64,000 nucleotides of DNA from Streptomyces sp. CHD11 (lineage in GTDB: Bacteria > Actinomycetota > Actinomycetes > Streptomycetales > Streptomycetaceae): NCBI RefSeq assembly GCF_018638295.1, contig NZ_JABTTS010000003.1:186001-250000 (forward strand), read 5' to 3'. Shown piece by piece: positions 51,604 to 59,749 of this stretch. The translations under genes were made by a program, and so were the position numbers. Numbering within the stretch: the stretch's first letter is position 1; every line of letters starts with the position of its first letter. The notes under the pieces were generated by a model. It made no database searches. It saw only the letters and a program-made list of their open reading frames with translations, and had not been told where the DNA came from.

Positions 51604-53520
51604 ATGGGCGTACGCAAGGATCTGAAACGGGCGAAGGGACGCACCGACCTGGCGGGTCGGGGCGGAGTGGAGACCGTCAGGGACGAACGGGGCATCGTCC
51701 GTGAGGCCCGTACGGCGGTCCTCGCCGGGCGGCAGATCACCGGCAGCACCGCCGACATCCCGTTCACCAACGCGGCCGAGGCCCCCGACGCTGTGGTCCT
51801 GCGCCGCGAGCGGGCCGGTGCCTGGCACCCGGTCACGGCGGCGGCCTTCGCCCAGGAGGTCACGGCCGTGGCGAAGGGGCTGATCGCCGCCGGGCTGGAA
51901 CCGGGCGACCGGGTCGCGGTGATGTCGCGCACCCGCTACGAGTGGGCGGTGCTGGACTTCGCGATCTGGTCGGCCGGCGGCCTGACCGTGCCGGTCTACG
52001 CGACATCCTCGCCGGAGCAGGTGGAGTGGATCGTCCGTGACTCCGGGGCCCGGCACATCGTCACGGAGACCGCCGGGAACACCGCCACCGTGAAAGCGGG
52101 CACCGCCGCCCACAGCACGCCGCCGCGCGTGTGGGAACTGGACGCGGACGCCCTCGCCGACCTCACCGCACTCGGCGGTGGTGTGCCCGACGAAGAGGTC
52201 ACCGAGCGGCGTACCGCCCTGACGCCCGACACCGTGGCGACCGTCTGCTACACCTCCGGCACCACCGGCCGCCCCAAGGGCTGCGTCCTCACCCACGCCA
52301 ACCTGTACGCGGAAGCGGCCAACACCGTCGAGCTGCTGCACCCCGTCTTCAAGGAGGTCACGGACCAGGTCGCCTCGACCCTGCTGTTCCTGCCGCTCGC
52401 CCACATCCTCGGCCGCACCCTGCAGATCTCCTGCCTGATGGCCCGGATCGAGGTCGGCCACTGCCCGAGCATCAAGCCGGACGAACTGCGGCCCAAGCTC
52501 AAGGCGTTCCGGCCGACGTTCCTGGTGGGCGTGCCCTATCTGTTCGAGAAGATCCACGACACCGGCCGCGCCACCGCCGAGAAGCTGGGCCGTGGGGCCT
52601 CCTTCGAGCGGGCCCACCGCGTCGCGGTCCGTTTCGGCCAGGCACACCTCGACCGGTTCCTGGGCCGCGGCAAGGGCCCCGGACCCGGTCTGTACGCCGC
52701 GCGGGCGCTCTACGACCTGCTGGTCTACCGCAGGGTCCGCAAGGAGCTCGGCGGGCGTGTGCGGTACGCCATCAGCGGCGGCTCCCCGCTGGAGCGCGAC
52801 CTCAATCTCTTCTTCTACGCGGCCGGGATCATGATCTACGAGGGGTACGGCCTGACCGAGACCACCGCGGCCGCCACCATCGTCCCTCCGCTGGCCCCCC
52901 GTCCCGGCACGGTCGGCCTCCCGGTCCCCGGTACCGCGGTCCGGATCGCGGACGACGGTGAGGTGTGCGTCAGGGGCGACATCGTCTTCGGGTCGTACCG
53001 CAACAACCCGGCCGCCACGGACGAGGTGCTGAAGGACGGCTGGTTCACCACCGGTGACCTGGGCTCCCTGGACGAGGACGGTTATCTGACCATCACCGGG
53101 CGCAAGAAGGACATCATCGTCACCTCCGGCGGCAAGAACGTCTCCCCCGCCGTCCTGGAGGACCGGCTGCGCAGCCGCCCGCCCGTGGGCCAGTGCCTCG
53201 TCGTCGGCGACAACCGGCCGTTCGTGGCGGCGCTGATCGCCCTCGACCCGGAGGCGGTCGCCCACTGGCTCTCGGTGCGCGGGCTGCCCGCCGGCACCCC
53301 GGTGTCCGAACTCGTCCGCGATCCCCGGATGCGGGCCGAGGTGCAGAAGGCAGTGGACCACGCCAACGAGGCGGTCTCCCGTGCGGAGTCCATCCGTGCC
53401 TTCACCCTGATCGAGGGCGAGTTCACCGAGGAGAACGGACTGCTGACCCCGTCGCTCAAGGTCAGGCGGCAGCAGGCGCAGGAGGCGTACGCGGCGGAGA
53501 TCGCCGCGCTGTACTCCTGA
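51604..53520 (+). CDS. AMP-dependent long-chain fatty acyl-CoA ligase
   Basis: A 638-residue adenylate-forming enzyme (FadD15-like) that activates fatty acids to acyl-CoA with ATP. It has the P-loop-like motif Y-T-S-G-T-T-G-R-P-K-G (about 217), the Y-E-G-Y-G-L-T-E-T-T motif (about 413), D-G-W-F-T-T-G-D (about 478) and the C-terminal G-R-K-K-D-I-I-V-T-S-G-G-K-N hinge with its lysine (about 500). AGGAG stands upstream of ATG 51604. It converges on the GNAT gene with a 24-base gap that contains a small hairpin. Confidence 0.93.
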   Translation: MGVRKDLKRAKGRTDLAGRGGVETVRDERGIVREARTAVLAGRQITGSTADIPFTNAAEAPDAVVLRRERAGAWHPVTAAAFAQEVTAVAKGLIAAGLEPGDRVAVMSRTRYEWAVLDFAIWSAGGLTVPVYATSSPEQVEWIVRDSGARHIVTETAGNTATVKAGTAAHSTPPRVWELDADALADLTALGGGVPDEEVTERRTALTPDTVATVCYTSGTTGRPKGCVLTHANLYAEAANTVELLHPVFKEVTDQVASTLLFLPLAHILGRTLQISCLMARIEVGHCPSIKPDELRPKLKAFRPTFLVGVPYLFEKIHDTGRATAEKLGRGASFERAHRVAVRFGQAHLDRFLGRGKGPGPGLYAARALYDLLVYRRVRKELGGRVRYAISGGSPLERDLNLFFYAAGIMIYEGYGLTETTAAATIVPPLAPRPGTVGLPVPGTAVRIADDGEVCVRGDIVFGSYRNNPAATDEVLKDGWFTTGDLGSLDEDGYLTITGRKKDIIVTSGGKNVSPAVLEDRLRSRPPVGQCLVVGDNRPFVAALIALDPEAVAHWLSVRGLPAGTPVSELVRDPRMRAEVQKAVDHANEAVSRAESIRAFTLIEGEFTEENGLLTPSLKVRRQQAQEAYAAEIAALYS

Positions 53521-53522
53521 GA

Positions 53523-53539
53523 CCCGGGCCCCGCCCGGG
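53523..53539. terminator. Short hairpin in the 24-base convergent gap
   Basis: CCCGGGC (53523-53529) pairs with GCCCGGG (53533-53539) around a 3-base loop, between the stops of the ligase (+) and acetyltransferase (-) genes. Confidence 0.55.
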
Positions 53540-53544
53540 GTCCG

Positions 53545-54117
53545 TCAGCGCAGGTCGAGCCGCATCAGCACACGGGGATGTCCGGACAGGACCGAGGTGG
53601 TGTCGGCGGCATGGGTGAAGCCGGCCCGCTCGAAGTTCTTCCGCAGGCCGGGGTATGCCATCGTCTGGTCGACGCGCGCGTCGCCGTTGTCGAGGGGGTA
53701 CGCCTCGATCGCGGGGGCGCCCCGGTCGCGGGCGAGCGCGACCGCGCCGGCGATGAGGGCGTGCGAGAGGCCCTTCCGCCGGTGCCCCGGACGCACCCTG
53801 ATGCACCACAGCGACCAGACCGGCAGGTTGTCGACGTGCGGGATCTTGCGGTTGCGCGCGAAGGACGTGTCCGCGCGGGGTGCGACGGCCGCCCAGCCGA
53901 CCGGCTCCTCGCCGTCGTAGGCGAGCACGCCGATGGGTACGCCGGTCCGGCACAGTTCGGCGACGTACTCGCCCCTGGCCGGGCCGCGGAGCTCCTTGTC
54001 GAGCCTGGAGGGGATGCGGTAGCTCAGGCACCAGCAGACGTTCGCCCCGGGCGACTTGGGGCCGAGCAGGGCCCGTACATCCTCGAGGACGGAGGCGGGG
54101 CGGACGTCGATGGCCAT
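53545..54117 (-). CDS. GNAT-family N-acetyltransferase
   Basis: A 190-residue acetyltransferase-fold protein. The acetyl-CoA pocket reads V-R-P-G-H-R-R-K-G-L-S-H-A-L (about 108-121), fitting the R-x-x-G-x-G/A pattern with flanking basics. A Cys-rich N-terminal segment (V-C-W-C-L, about 27-31) is typical of a Streptomyces subgroup of unknown substrate. The start at 54117 begins directly at the first strand. Confidence 0.87.
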   Translation of the reverse strand: MAIDVRPASVLEDVRALLGPKSPGANVCWCLSYRIPSRLDKELRGPARGEYVAELCRTGVPIGVLAYDGEEPVGWAAVAPRADTSFARNRKIPHVDNLPVWSLWCIRVRPGHRRKGLSHALIAGAVALARDRGAPAIEAYPLDNGDARVDQTMAYPGLRKNFERAGFTHAADTTSVLSGHPRVLMRLDLR

Positions 54118-54228
54118 ACCTCCACGATGTCACGCCACCTCGGGAGGCGCCCCGCCGTCGGCCGTCAGCGCGCGGAGGTAACGGGCTCGGGCGCCGCGCT
54201 GGGCGAGGAGCAGGACGGGGAAGAGGAA

Positions 54229-54687
54229 TCACCAGGGACCCGCCGGCGCCGCCCGGGTCAGTGAGCGCAGGGTCAGCAGGACACGGCCGTCCCCGTCCCG
54301 GTGCACGATGAAAGCCTCCTCCCCGCTGACCGGATGTCCCCGCCGGGTGCCGTAGGCGAAGCCGCACCGGTCGCCCGTCTCCACCACGGCGACGACCTCG
54401 ACCGGCTCACGGACGGTGAACCGGCCGGGTCCCGCCGTGATGGTGTACCGCCCGCCCTCCCGCACCCTGAGACCGCCTCCGTCGGCCGGGATGACGGAGA
54501 AGCCGCTGCGGCGTTTGACCTCCCAGCGCACGACGGCGTCCCCGGCCGCCGCCCAGGTGTCCGCTCCGTACCCGATCGTCACGGTTCGCTCGTACCGGCG
54601 GAACCCGGACGGCGACGCGGGCCGGATCGGGGCGGCCGGGGCGGTCGCCCCGCGGGCGGGACAGGTCAGGCCGGTGTCGTCACTCAT
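54229..54687 (-). CDS. DUF1990 family protein
   Basis: A 152-residue protein of the DUF1990 family: Y-E-R-T-V-T-I-G-Y-G-A-D-T-W near residue 34, K-R-R-S-G-F-S-V and a C-terminal G-T-R-R-G-H-P-V-S-G-E-E-A-F (about 115). Function is unknown; the family has a START-like lipid-binding appearance. The start codon overlaps the last 8 bases of the aminotransferase gene upstream, so the two are translationally coupled. Confidence 0.85.
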   Translation of the reverse strand: MSDDTGLTCPARGATAPAAPIRPASPSGFRRYERTVTIGYGADTWAAAGDAVVRWEVKRRSGFSVIPADGGGLRVREGGRYTITAGPGRFTVREPVEVVAVVETGDRCGFAYGTRRGHPVSGEEAFIVHRDGDGRVLLTLRSLTRAAPAGPW

Positions 54688-55897
54688 GCGCCGGCTGCTC
54701 CAGGAAGGCCGCGAGGCCGGCCAGCAGCCGGTCGACGTCCTCGGTGCCGGTGTACGGGGCCAGGCCGATCCGCAGGCCGCCGGTGTCCCCGAGGCCGAGG
54801 TGGCGGGACGCCTCCAGGGCGTAGAAGCTGCCGGAGGGCGCGTGGACGCCGCGCTCCGCGAGGAAGCGGTAGGCGTCCTCGGTGCGACGGCCGTCGAGGG
54901 TGACCAGCAGGGTCGGGGTGCGCCGGGCGGCACGGGAGCGGACGGTGACCCCGTCGAGGGCCGTCAGACCCTTCTCGAGCCGCTCCCGGAGCACCGCCTC
55001 GTGCTCCTCGAGCAGTTCGTAGGTCCTGGCCAGCCGTTCCCGGCGGCCGCCGGCCGGCAGCCCGGAGAGGCCGGCCAGGAAATCGACGGCGGCACGGGTG
55101 CCCGCGAGGAACTCGTAAGGCAGCGTACCGAGCTCGAAGCGCTCGGGCACGGCGTCCGTGGAGGGCAGCAGCTTGTCCGGGCGGAGGGTCTCCAGCAGCT
55201 CGGGGCGGGCGGCGAGGACCCCGTGGTGCGGGCCGAGGAACTTGTAGGGGGAGCAGACGAAGAAGTCCGCGCCGAGCGCCTCGGTGTCGACCAGCTTGTG
55301 CGCGGTGTAGTGCACGCCGTCGACGTACAGCAGGGCGCCCGCCTCGTGCACGGCACGGGCGATCTCGGCGATCGGCGGGATGGTGCCGATGAGGTTCGAG
55401 GCGGCGGTGACGGCGACCAGCCGGGTGCGCCCGGAGAGCCGGGCCCGGATGTCGTCGGCGGTCAGTTCACCCGTGTCCGGGTCGAAGTCCGCGTGGCGGA
55501 CGGTGACGCCGGCCCGTTCGGCCGCCTGGACCCAGGGGCGGATGTTGGCGTCGTGGTCCAGGCGCGTGACGACCACCTCGTCACCGGGTGACCAGCCGGC
55601 GGCGAGGGTGCGGGCGAAGTCGTAGGTGAGCTGGGTGGCGCTGCGCCCGAAGACGATGCCGGCCGGGTCGGCGCCTAGGAGGTCGGCCATGGCGCGGCGG
55701 GCCTCGTCGACGACGGAGTCGGCGTTGCGTTCGCCGGGCAGCAGGGCGCCGCGGTTGGAGAGGGGCCGGGACAGCGCGGCGCCGATCGCCTCGATGACGG
55801 GCAGCGGCGTCTGGGTGCCGCCGGGGCCGTCGAAGTGTGCGGTGCCGGAGGCCAGCGCGGGCACCTGGGCGCGCAGCGCGGTGAGGTCGTACGTCAT
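54680..55897 (-). CDS. Class V aminotransferase (cysteine desulfurase-like)
   Basis: A 405-residue PLP enzyme of the class V/NifS-like group. The PLP-lysine lies in C-S-P-Y-K-F-L-G-P-H-H-G (about 217), with T-R-L-D-H-D-A-N-I-R-P-W (about 115) and V-D-G-V-H-Y-T-A-H (about 195) forming the cofactor site. The conserved active Cys loop of true desulfurases is not evident, so a kynureninase- or aminotransferase-like role is also possible. It is followed by DUF1990 (8-base overlap) and preceded, 38 bases away, by the AI-2E-family transporter, so these three may form an operon. Confidence 0.88.
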   Translation of the reverse strand: MTYDLTALRAQVPALASGTAHFDGPGGTQTPLPVIEAIGAALSRPLSNRGALLPGERNADSVVDEARRAMADLLGADPAGIVFGRSATQLTYDFARTLAAGWSPGDEVVVTRLDHDANIRPWVQAAERAGVTVRHADFDPDTGELTADDIRARLSGRTRLVAVTAASNLIGTIPPIAEIARAVHEAGALLYVDGVHYTAHKLVDTEALGADFFVCSPYKFLGPHHGVLAARPELLETLRPDKLLPSTDAVPERFELGTLPYEFLAGTRAAVDFLAGLSGLPAGGRRERLARTYELLEEHEAVLRERLEKGLTALDGVTVRSRAARRTPTLLVTLDGRRTEDAYRFLAERGVHAPSGSFYALEASRHLGLGDTGGLRIGLAPYTGTEDVDRLLAGLAAFLEQPAHE

Positions 55898-55935
55898 GGA
55901 GGGCTTTTCCTCTCGGTGCGGTGCCGGCGTGCCGG

Positions 55936-57036
55936 TCAGGTGGGCGAGCCGTCGCCCGGCGCGGGTTCCCGCGGCGGGTCGGTGAGCTGCTCGCGCAGAT
56001 AGTTCCAGACGACCGCGACCAGCGCGGCGACGGGTACGGCGAGCAGGCTGCCGACGATGCCGGCCAGGCTGCCGCCGAGGGTCACCGCGAGCAGGACGAC
56101 GGCCGCGTGCAGTCCGAGGCCCCGGCTCTGGATCATGGGCTGGAACACGTTGCCCTCGAGTTGCTGCACCACGACGATGAGGGCGAGCACGAGCAGCGCG
56201 TCCGTCAGTCCGTTGGACACCAGGGCGATCAGTACGGCGACCAGTCCGGCGAACAGGGCGCCGATGATGGGCACGAAGGCGGACACGAAGGTCAGCACCG
56301 CCAGTGGAAGCACCAGCGGGACGTCGAGGATCCACAGGCCCAGACCGATGAGGACGGCGTCGAACAGGCCGACCAGCGCCTGGGACCGCACGAACGACCC
56401 CAGGGTGAGCCAGCAGCGCTTGGCCACGACCGGTACGTCGGTGGCGAGCCGGCCGGGGAGCTGGCGGCGCAGCCAGGGCAGGAACCGCGGACCGTCCTTG
56501 AGGAAGAAGAACATCAGGAAGAGCGCCAGTACGGCCGTGACCACACCGCTGACGACGGTGCTCACGCCGGTGACGGCGGTGGTGGCGATGGCCCCGGCGC
56601 TGTCCTGGAGGCGGGCGGTCGCGGAGTCGAAGGCGCCCGCGATCTGCGCGTCGTCGATGTTCAGCGGCGGCCCGGCGGCCCATTCGCGCAGCCGCTCGAC
56701 ACCTTCGACGACACCCTCGCCCAGCTCGCCCGACTCCGAGGCCACGGGAACCGCGATCAGCGCGACGGTGCCCGCCGCCACCCCCAGGAACAGCACCGTC
56801 ACCACGGAGGCGGCCAGCGCGGGGGCCATACCGCGCCTGCGCAGGTAGCGGGCCGGAGGCCAGGTGAGCGTGGTGAGCAGCAGACCGACCACGAGGGGCC
56901 AGACCACCGGCCACATGCGGCCCAGTAGCCACAGCACCACCGCGGCCGCCACCAGGACCAGCAGCAGTTCACCGGAGACACGCGCCGAGGTGCGCAGTGC
57001 GGAACGGGTTTTCCCCGCATTCAACGTGGCAGACAT
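55936..57036 (-). CDS. AI-2E family transporter
   Basis: A 366-residue polytopic membrane protein of the AI-2E (TqsA/PerM) exporter family. About eight hydrophobic helices are seen. The signature region is V-S-A-F-V-P-I-I-G-A (about 252) and a conserved Q-Q-L-E-G-N-V-F-Q-P (about 290). Members move autoinducer-2 or other solutes, or act as Na+/H+ antiporters; no luxS gene is present here, so AI-2 export is not implied. It begins at ATG 57036 and is the first gene of a probable operon with the class V aminotransferase. Confidence 0.9.
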   Translation of the reverse strand: MSATLNAGKTRSALRTSARVSGELLLVLVAAAVVLWLLGRMWPVVWPLVVGLLLTTLTWPPARYLRRRGMAPALAASVVTVLFLGVAAGTVALIAVPVASESGELGEGVVEGVERLREWAAGPPLNIDDAQIAGAFDSATARLQDSAGAIATTAVTGVSTVVSGVVTAVLALFLMFFFLKDGPRFLPWLRRQLPGRLATDVPVVAKRCWLTLGSFVRSQALVGLFDAVLIGLGLWILDVPLVLPLAVLTFVSAFVPIIGALFAGLVAVLIALVSNGLTDALLVLALIVVVQQLEGNVFQPMIQSRGLGLHAAVVLLAVTLGGSLAGIVGSLLAVPVAALVAVVWNYLREQLTDPPREPAPGDGSPT

Positions 57037-57143
57037 GGAGGCACCTTACGGGGCCCCCGGACCCCTGCGATCACCCGGGACCGCGGGAAGTACCACCGGT
57101 TCCGGGCCTCCGGTGCGGACCCCGCGGCCCGTACGGAGGCGGA

Positions 57144-57180
57144 GGCGGAGGCGCGCCTGCCGCGCGCCGTCGCCTCCGCC
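57144..57180. terminator. Hairpin downstream of GH64
   Basis: GGCGGAGGCG (57144-57153) pairs perfectly with 57171-57180, with additional pairing (GCGCG/CGCGC) inside. It lies 22 bases past the GH64 stop on the minus strand. Confidence 0.65.
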
Positions 57181-57202
57181 GGTACCCGCCGTACGAGAGC
57201 GG

Positions 57203-58408
57203 TCAGTTGAAGGGGGCCAGCGTCAGGGAGGCCTGGCGCGGGTTGCCGTCGTGGACGAGTGACTCGTGGGCGCCGACGTCGTCGAAGGCGAAGCCGTAGG
57301 CCTTCCCGTCCGCCATGTGCGCGTGGATGATCCGGGAGTAGTGGTTGGTGACGGGCTCCCGGTAGAAGCCGGCCGCGCTCGCATCGGGCTGGTGGGGGTT
57401 GTCGAGGAGGGTGGTGCGGTTGAAGCCGGCGCACAGGGTGCGCGAAATGGGCCCGCGTACCTGATCGTTGGGGGCGTCGAGATGGCGGTGGCAGCCGAAG
57501 ACGGACGAGGCGTCGGGCTTCTGGAAGCTGGTGACGACGGCGCCCGAGCTGTTGGTGAAGTTCATGACGCCGCCGGACACCCGTCCGGTGTACCTGATGT
57601 CGGGGCGGTCGCCGAAGGGGGTGACCGTCAGTGTCGTGCCGGAGTACTTCTGCCAGACACGGTTGATGTAGTCGTTCATGATCGACGCGGGCAGGGCGCC
57701 CGTCTCCACTCCGTACAGCGGGGACAGCGCACGCAACACGGTGCCGTCGGGACGGGTCTGGATCAGGCCGGCCCAGCCCCCGGACTGACCCCTCAGGGCG
57801 TTGAAGACCCCGTTGTATCCACCGGGCTTGAGGCTGCCCGCGCTCAGTGAGCTGCCGTCGGCGCGCTGCACGCCCACGGTGTAGGGCGCGGAGAACATGT
57901 CGACCTGGGTGCTGTTGATCCACAGGCCGTCGTCGTTGAGCGTGTACTCCGACCAGTTGAACAGGATGTTCCGGTTGGGGTCCGTGGGGTTCTGCACGGC
58001 GGGCTGCACCAGGCCGCCGGTGGTCAGCCTGAAGGCCATCTTCTGGCCGTAGGAGAAGTAGACGCGGCCGGAGAACTTCGGCATGCGGATGGTCTTGGTC
58101 TGTCCTGCCGCCGGGCCCGGTATCGAGGCGTCGGGGGCCGGCGTGGGCGGGTTGCCGCCCGCGGGCCAGGCGTGGAACGTGCCGTTGGCGTCGGCCCAGC
58201 CCTGCCGGCCGGTGGACAGCTGGGTGCCGAGGTTGTAGACGTACACCTGCTCACCGCGGGCCGAGTTGTTGGTGATCGTGAGGGGGATGGTGTCGGGGAC
58301 CGCGGCGTGGGCGGGGGACGACACCCCGGTGGCGAGCAATGAGCCGCCGAGCGCTGTTGCAAGGCTCAACACCATCGCCGTGAGGCGGCGTTTGAGTGTG
58401 GGCAGCAT
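57203..58408 (-). CDS. Secreted GH64 endo-beta-1,3-glucanase
   Basis: A 401-residue exported enzyme. A Sec signal ends at A-H-A-A (about 33-36). The mature part is the GH64 domain, a thaumatin-like fold with I-P-L-T-I-T-N-N-S near the start and G-V-F-G-C-H-R-H-L (about 303) and C-A-G-F-N-R-T-T-L (about 331) later. GH64 enzymes release laminaripentaose from beta-1,3-glucan, as in fungal cell walls. No binding module is attached. The ATG at 58408 has GGAG upstream; the frame extends to 58522 but without similarity. A perfect 16-bp palindrome lies 36 bases upstream. Confidence 0.9.
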   Translation of the reverse strand: MLPTLKRRLTAMVLSLATALGGSLLATGVSSPAHAAVPDTIPLTITNNSARGEQVYVYNLGTQLSTGRQGWADANGTFHAWPAGGNPPTPAPDASIPGPAAGQTKTIRMPKFSGRVYFSYGQKMAFRLTTGGLVQPAVQNPTDPNRNILFNWSEYTLNDDGLWINSTQVDMFSAPYTVGVQRADGSSLSAGSLKPGGYNGVFNALRGQSGGWAGLIQTRPDGTVLRALSPLYGVETGALPASIMNDYINRVWQKYSGTTLTVTPFGDRPDIRYTGRVSGGVMNFTNSSGAVVTSFQKPDASSVFGCHRHLDAPNDQVRGPISRTLCAGFNRTTLLDNPHQPDASAAGFYREPVTNHYSRIIHAHMADGKAYGFAFDDVGAHESLVHDGNPRQASLTLAPFN

Positions 58409-58443
58409 GCTCCTACTCCGTTCGACTGTGGCCGAGAACCGTC

Positions 58444-58459
58444 CTGAGAGCGCTCTCAG
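58444..58459. promoter_or_regulatory. 16-bp palindromic operator before GH64
   Basis: CTGAGAGCGCTCTCAG is a perfect palindrome sharing the GAGCGCTC core of the CebR box but with different outer bases. It lies 36 bases upstream of the GH64 start, as expected for a LacI-type operator. Confidence 0.75.
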
Positions 58460-58539
58460 AGCGTCCCGCCCTGGTATGGACCTGTCAACGGTCTGGGAGT
58501 CACTGATTCCGGATTCATCCATCCCGGCGCGACGGCCGG

Positions 58540-59385
58540 TCAGTCCCCGCTCTGCACCACGCCACGGGTCGAGAAGGTGACGGGGGCGCCGGAGGTGAGG
58601 TCTCCCGGAGGGATGCCCGGATGGTGCCCCTCGGGCGGCCTCGGCCGTGCGGCGGTCGGGCCGAGCGTGAGCCGGGAGACGATGCGGTAGCGGTCACCCC
58701 GGTAGAGGGAGTGGACGTACTCGACCGGGCGGCCGCCGGTGTCGGTGGTGAGCCGTTCGAACAGCAGGGCAGGCGAAAGCTCCGGCACATCCAGCAGATC
58801 CGCCTCGGCCCGGGTCACCACGGTGGGCTCGATGGACTGCACGGCCTCACTGACCCGTACTCCGTGCCGGTCCCCGAAGTGCTCGTACAGGTCGCCCTGT
58901 TCCAGTTCCTCGCTGGTGAGGCCGGGCACGAGGTCCGCCGGGACATGCAGGTGCTCGATGGCCATCGGCGCGCCGTCGACCAGCCGGAGCCGGGCTATGT
59001 AACGGATCCTGGCCGCGGGCGACATGCGCAGTCTGCGGCCCACCCGGGCCCCCGCCGGCAGGGTGCGGGACTCCAGGACCCTGCTGGTCCACACGCCCCC
59101 GGCCGGGGGCAGGGCGAAGGAGTCCCGCTCCGGGAGCAGTTCCTGGGTGATCTTCTCGGCGGCGACGAACATGCCCCGCCCGTGCTCGCGCACCAGCAGC
59201 CCCGCGACGACGAGTTCGTCCACCGCGGCGCGCAGCGTCGGGCGGGACACACCGAGGCGGGCACACAGGCGGCGCTCCGAGGGGATGGCATCGCCGGGAC
59301 TCCGCGTCTCGATGAGCTCGAGGATGGCGTCGCGGACCCGTTCCCGCTTGAGCATGGCGCCCGAGGCGGCGGGGTCGATCTCCAT
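58540..59385 (-). CDS. GntR/HutC-family regulator with UTRA domain
   Basis: This 281-residue regulator has an N-terminal winged helix (about 15-75, with P-S-E-R-R-L-C-A-R-L-G-V-S-R-P-T-L-R) and a UTRA ligand-binding domain (about 95-240; A-R-I-R-Y-I-A-R-L-R, A-I-E-H-L-H-V-P, V-E-Y-V-H-S-L-Y-R-G-D-R-Y). This is the DasR/NagR subfamily, which senses sugar phosphates such as GlcN-6-P. It is divergent from the CBM3-GH16 gene. Pairs of AACTGGT repeats in the shared promoter are likely targets. ATG 59385 was chosen; a GTG at 59412 is possible and neither has a strong ribosome site. Confidence 0.88.
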   Translation of the reverse strand: MEIDPAASGAMLKRERVRDAILELIETRSPGDAIPSERRLCARLGVSRPTLRAAVDELVVAGLLVREHGRGMFVAAEKITQELLPERDSFALPPAGGVWTSRVLESRTLPAGARVGRRLRMSPAARIRYIARLRLVDGAPMAIEHLHVPADLVPGLTSEELEQGDLYEHFGDRHGVRVSEAVQSIEPTVVTRAEADLLDVPELSPALLFERLTTDTGGRPVEYVHSLYRGDRYRIVSRLTLGPTAARPRPPEGHHPGIPPGDLTSGAPVTFSTRGVVQSGD

Positions 59386-59430
59386 ACGGGACTTTCGTTC
59401 GTCGTCGGTCACGGACGGACCGCCGGGGCC

Positions 59431-59457
59431 ACTGGTACGGCATCGACCTTAACTGGT
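59431..59457. promoter_or_regulatory. Pair of ACTGGT repeats, 21-bp spacing (GntR side)
   Basis: ACTGGT at 59431-59436 and 59452-59457 are 21 bases apart (two helical turns). The same spacing recurs on the other side at 59554-59580. They lie just upstream of the GntR gene start. Confidence 0.6.
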
Positions 59458-59522
59458 CCGCTCACCGGATATCCCGCACCCGCAGCGCCGAATACCGGTG
59501 GTGCGGGGAGGGTTGACGCACA

Positions 59523-59538
59523 CATTGGTCTATGCCAC
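59523..59538. promoter_or_regulatory. Weak DasR-like site before CBM3-GH16
   Basis: CATTGGTCTATGCCAC contains TTGGTCTATGCCA, resembling the dre core TGGTCTAGACCA with two differences. It lies about 212 bases upstream of the GH16 start, between the two repeat pairs. Confidence 0.4.
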
Positions 59539-59553
59539 CTTCTGTCGACATCA

Positions 59554-59580
59554 ACTGGTAAAGCTACGGCGGCAACTGGT
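59554..59580. promoter_or_regulatory. Pair of AACTGGT repeats, 21-bp spacing (GH16 side)
   Basis: AACTGGT at 59553-59559 and again at 59574-59580, exactly 21 bases apart as in the pair at 59431/59452. The long GH16 leader (170 bases) follows. They are the best candidate targets of the adjacent GntR regulator. Confidence 0.6.
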
Positions 59581-59749
59581 CAACCCGGAGGGCCGGGCCG
59601 CTCCCGTGCGCCCCCTGCTGTGCGGCAGCCCCACGCGAGCCACAGCCGGTCCACCACGCACCGCGCGCACCGCGTACACGATCCACCGTGCCCCGCACAC
59701 CGCACAGCCCATCCACCCGTGCGCCACCCCCACCACGAAAGGATCACGG

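Noticed and set aside
55936..57036. AI-2 quorum-sensing export
   Set aside because: Family name only; no luxS or other AI-2 genes are visible, and members have other substrates.
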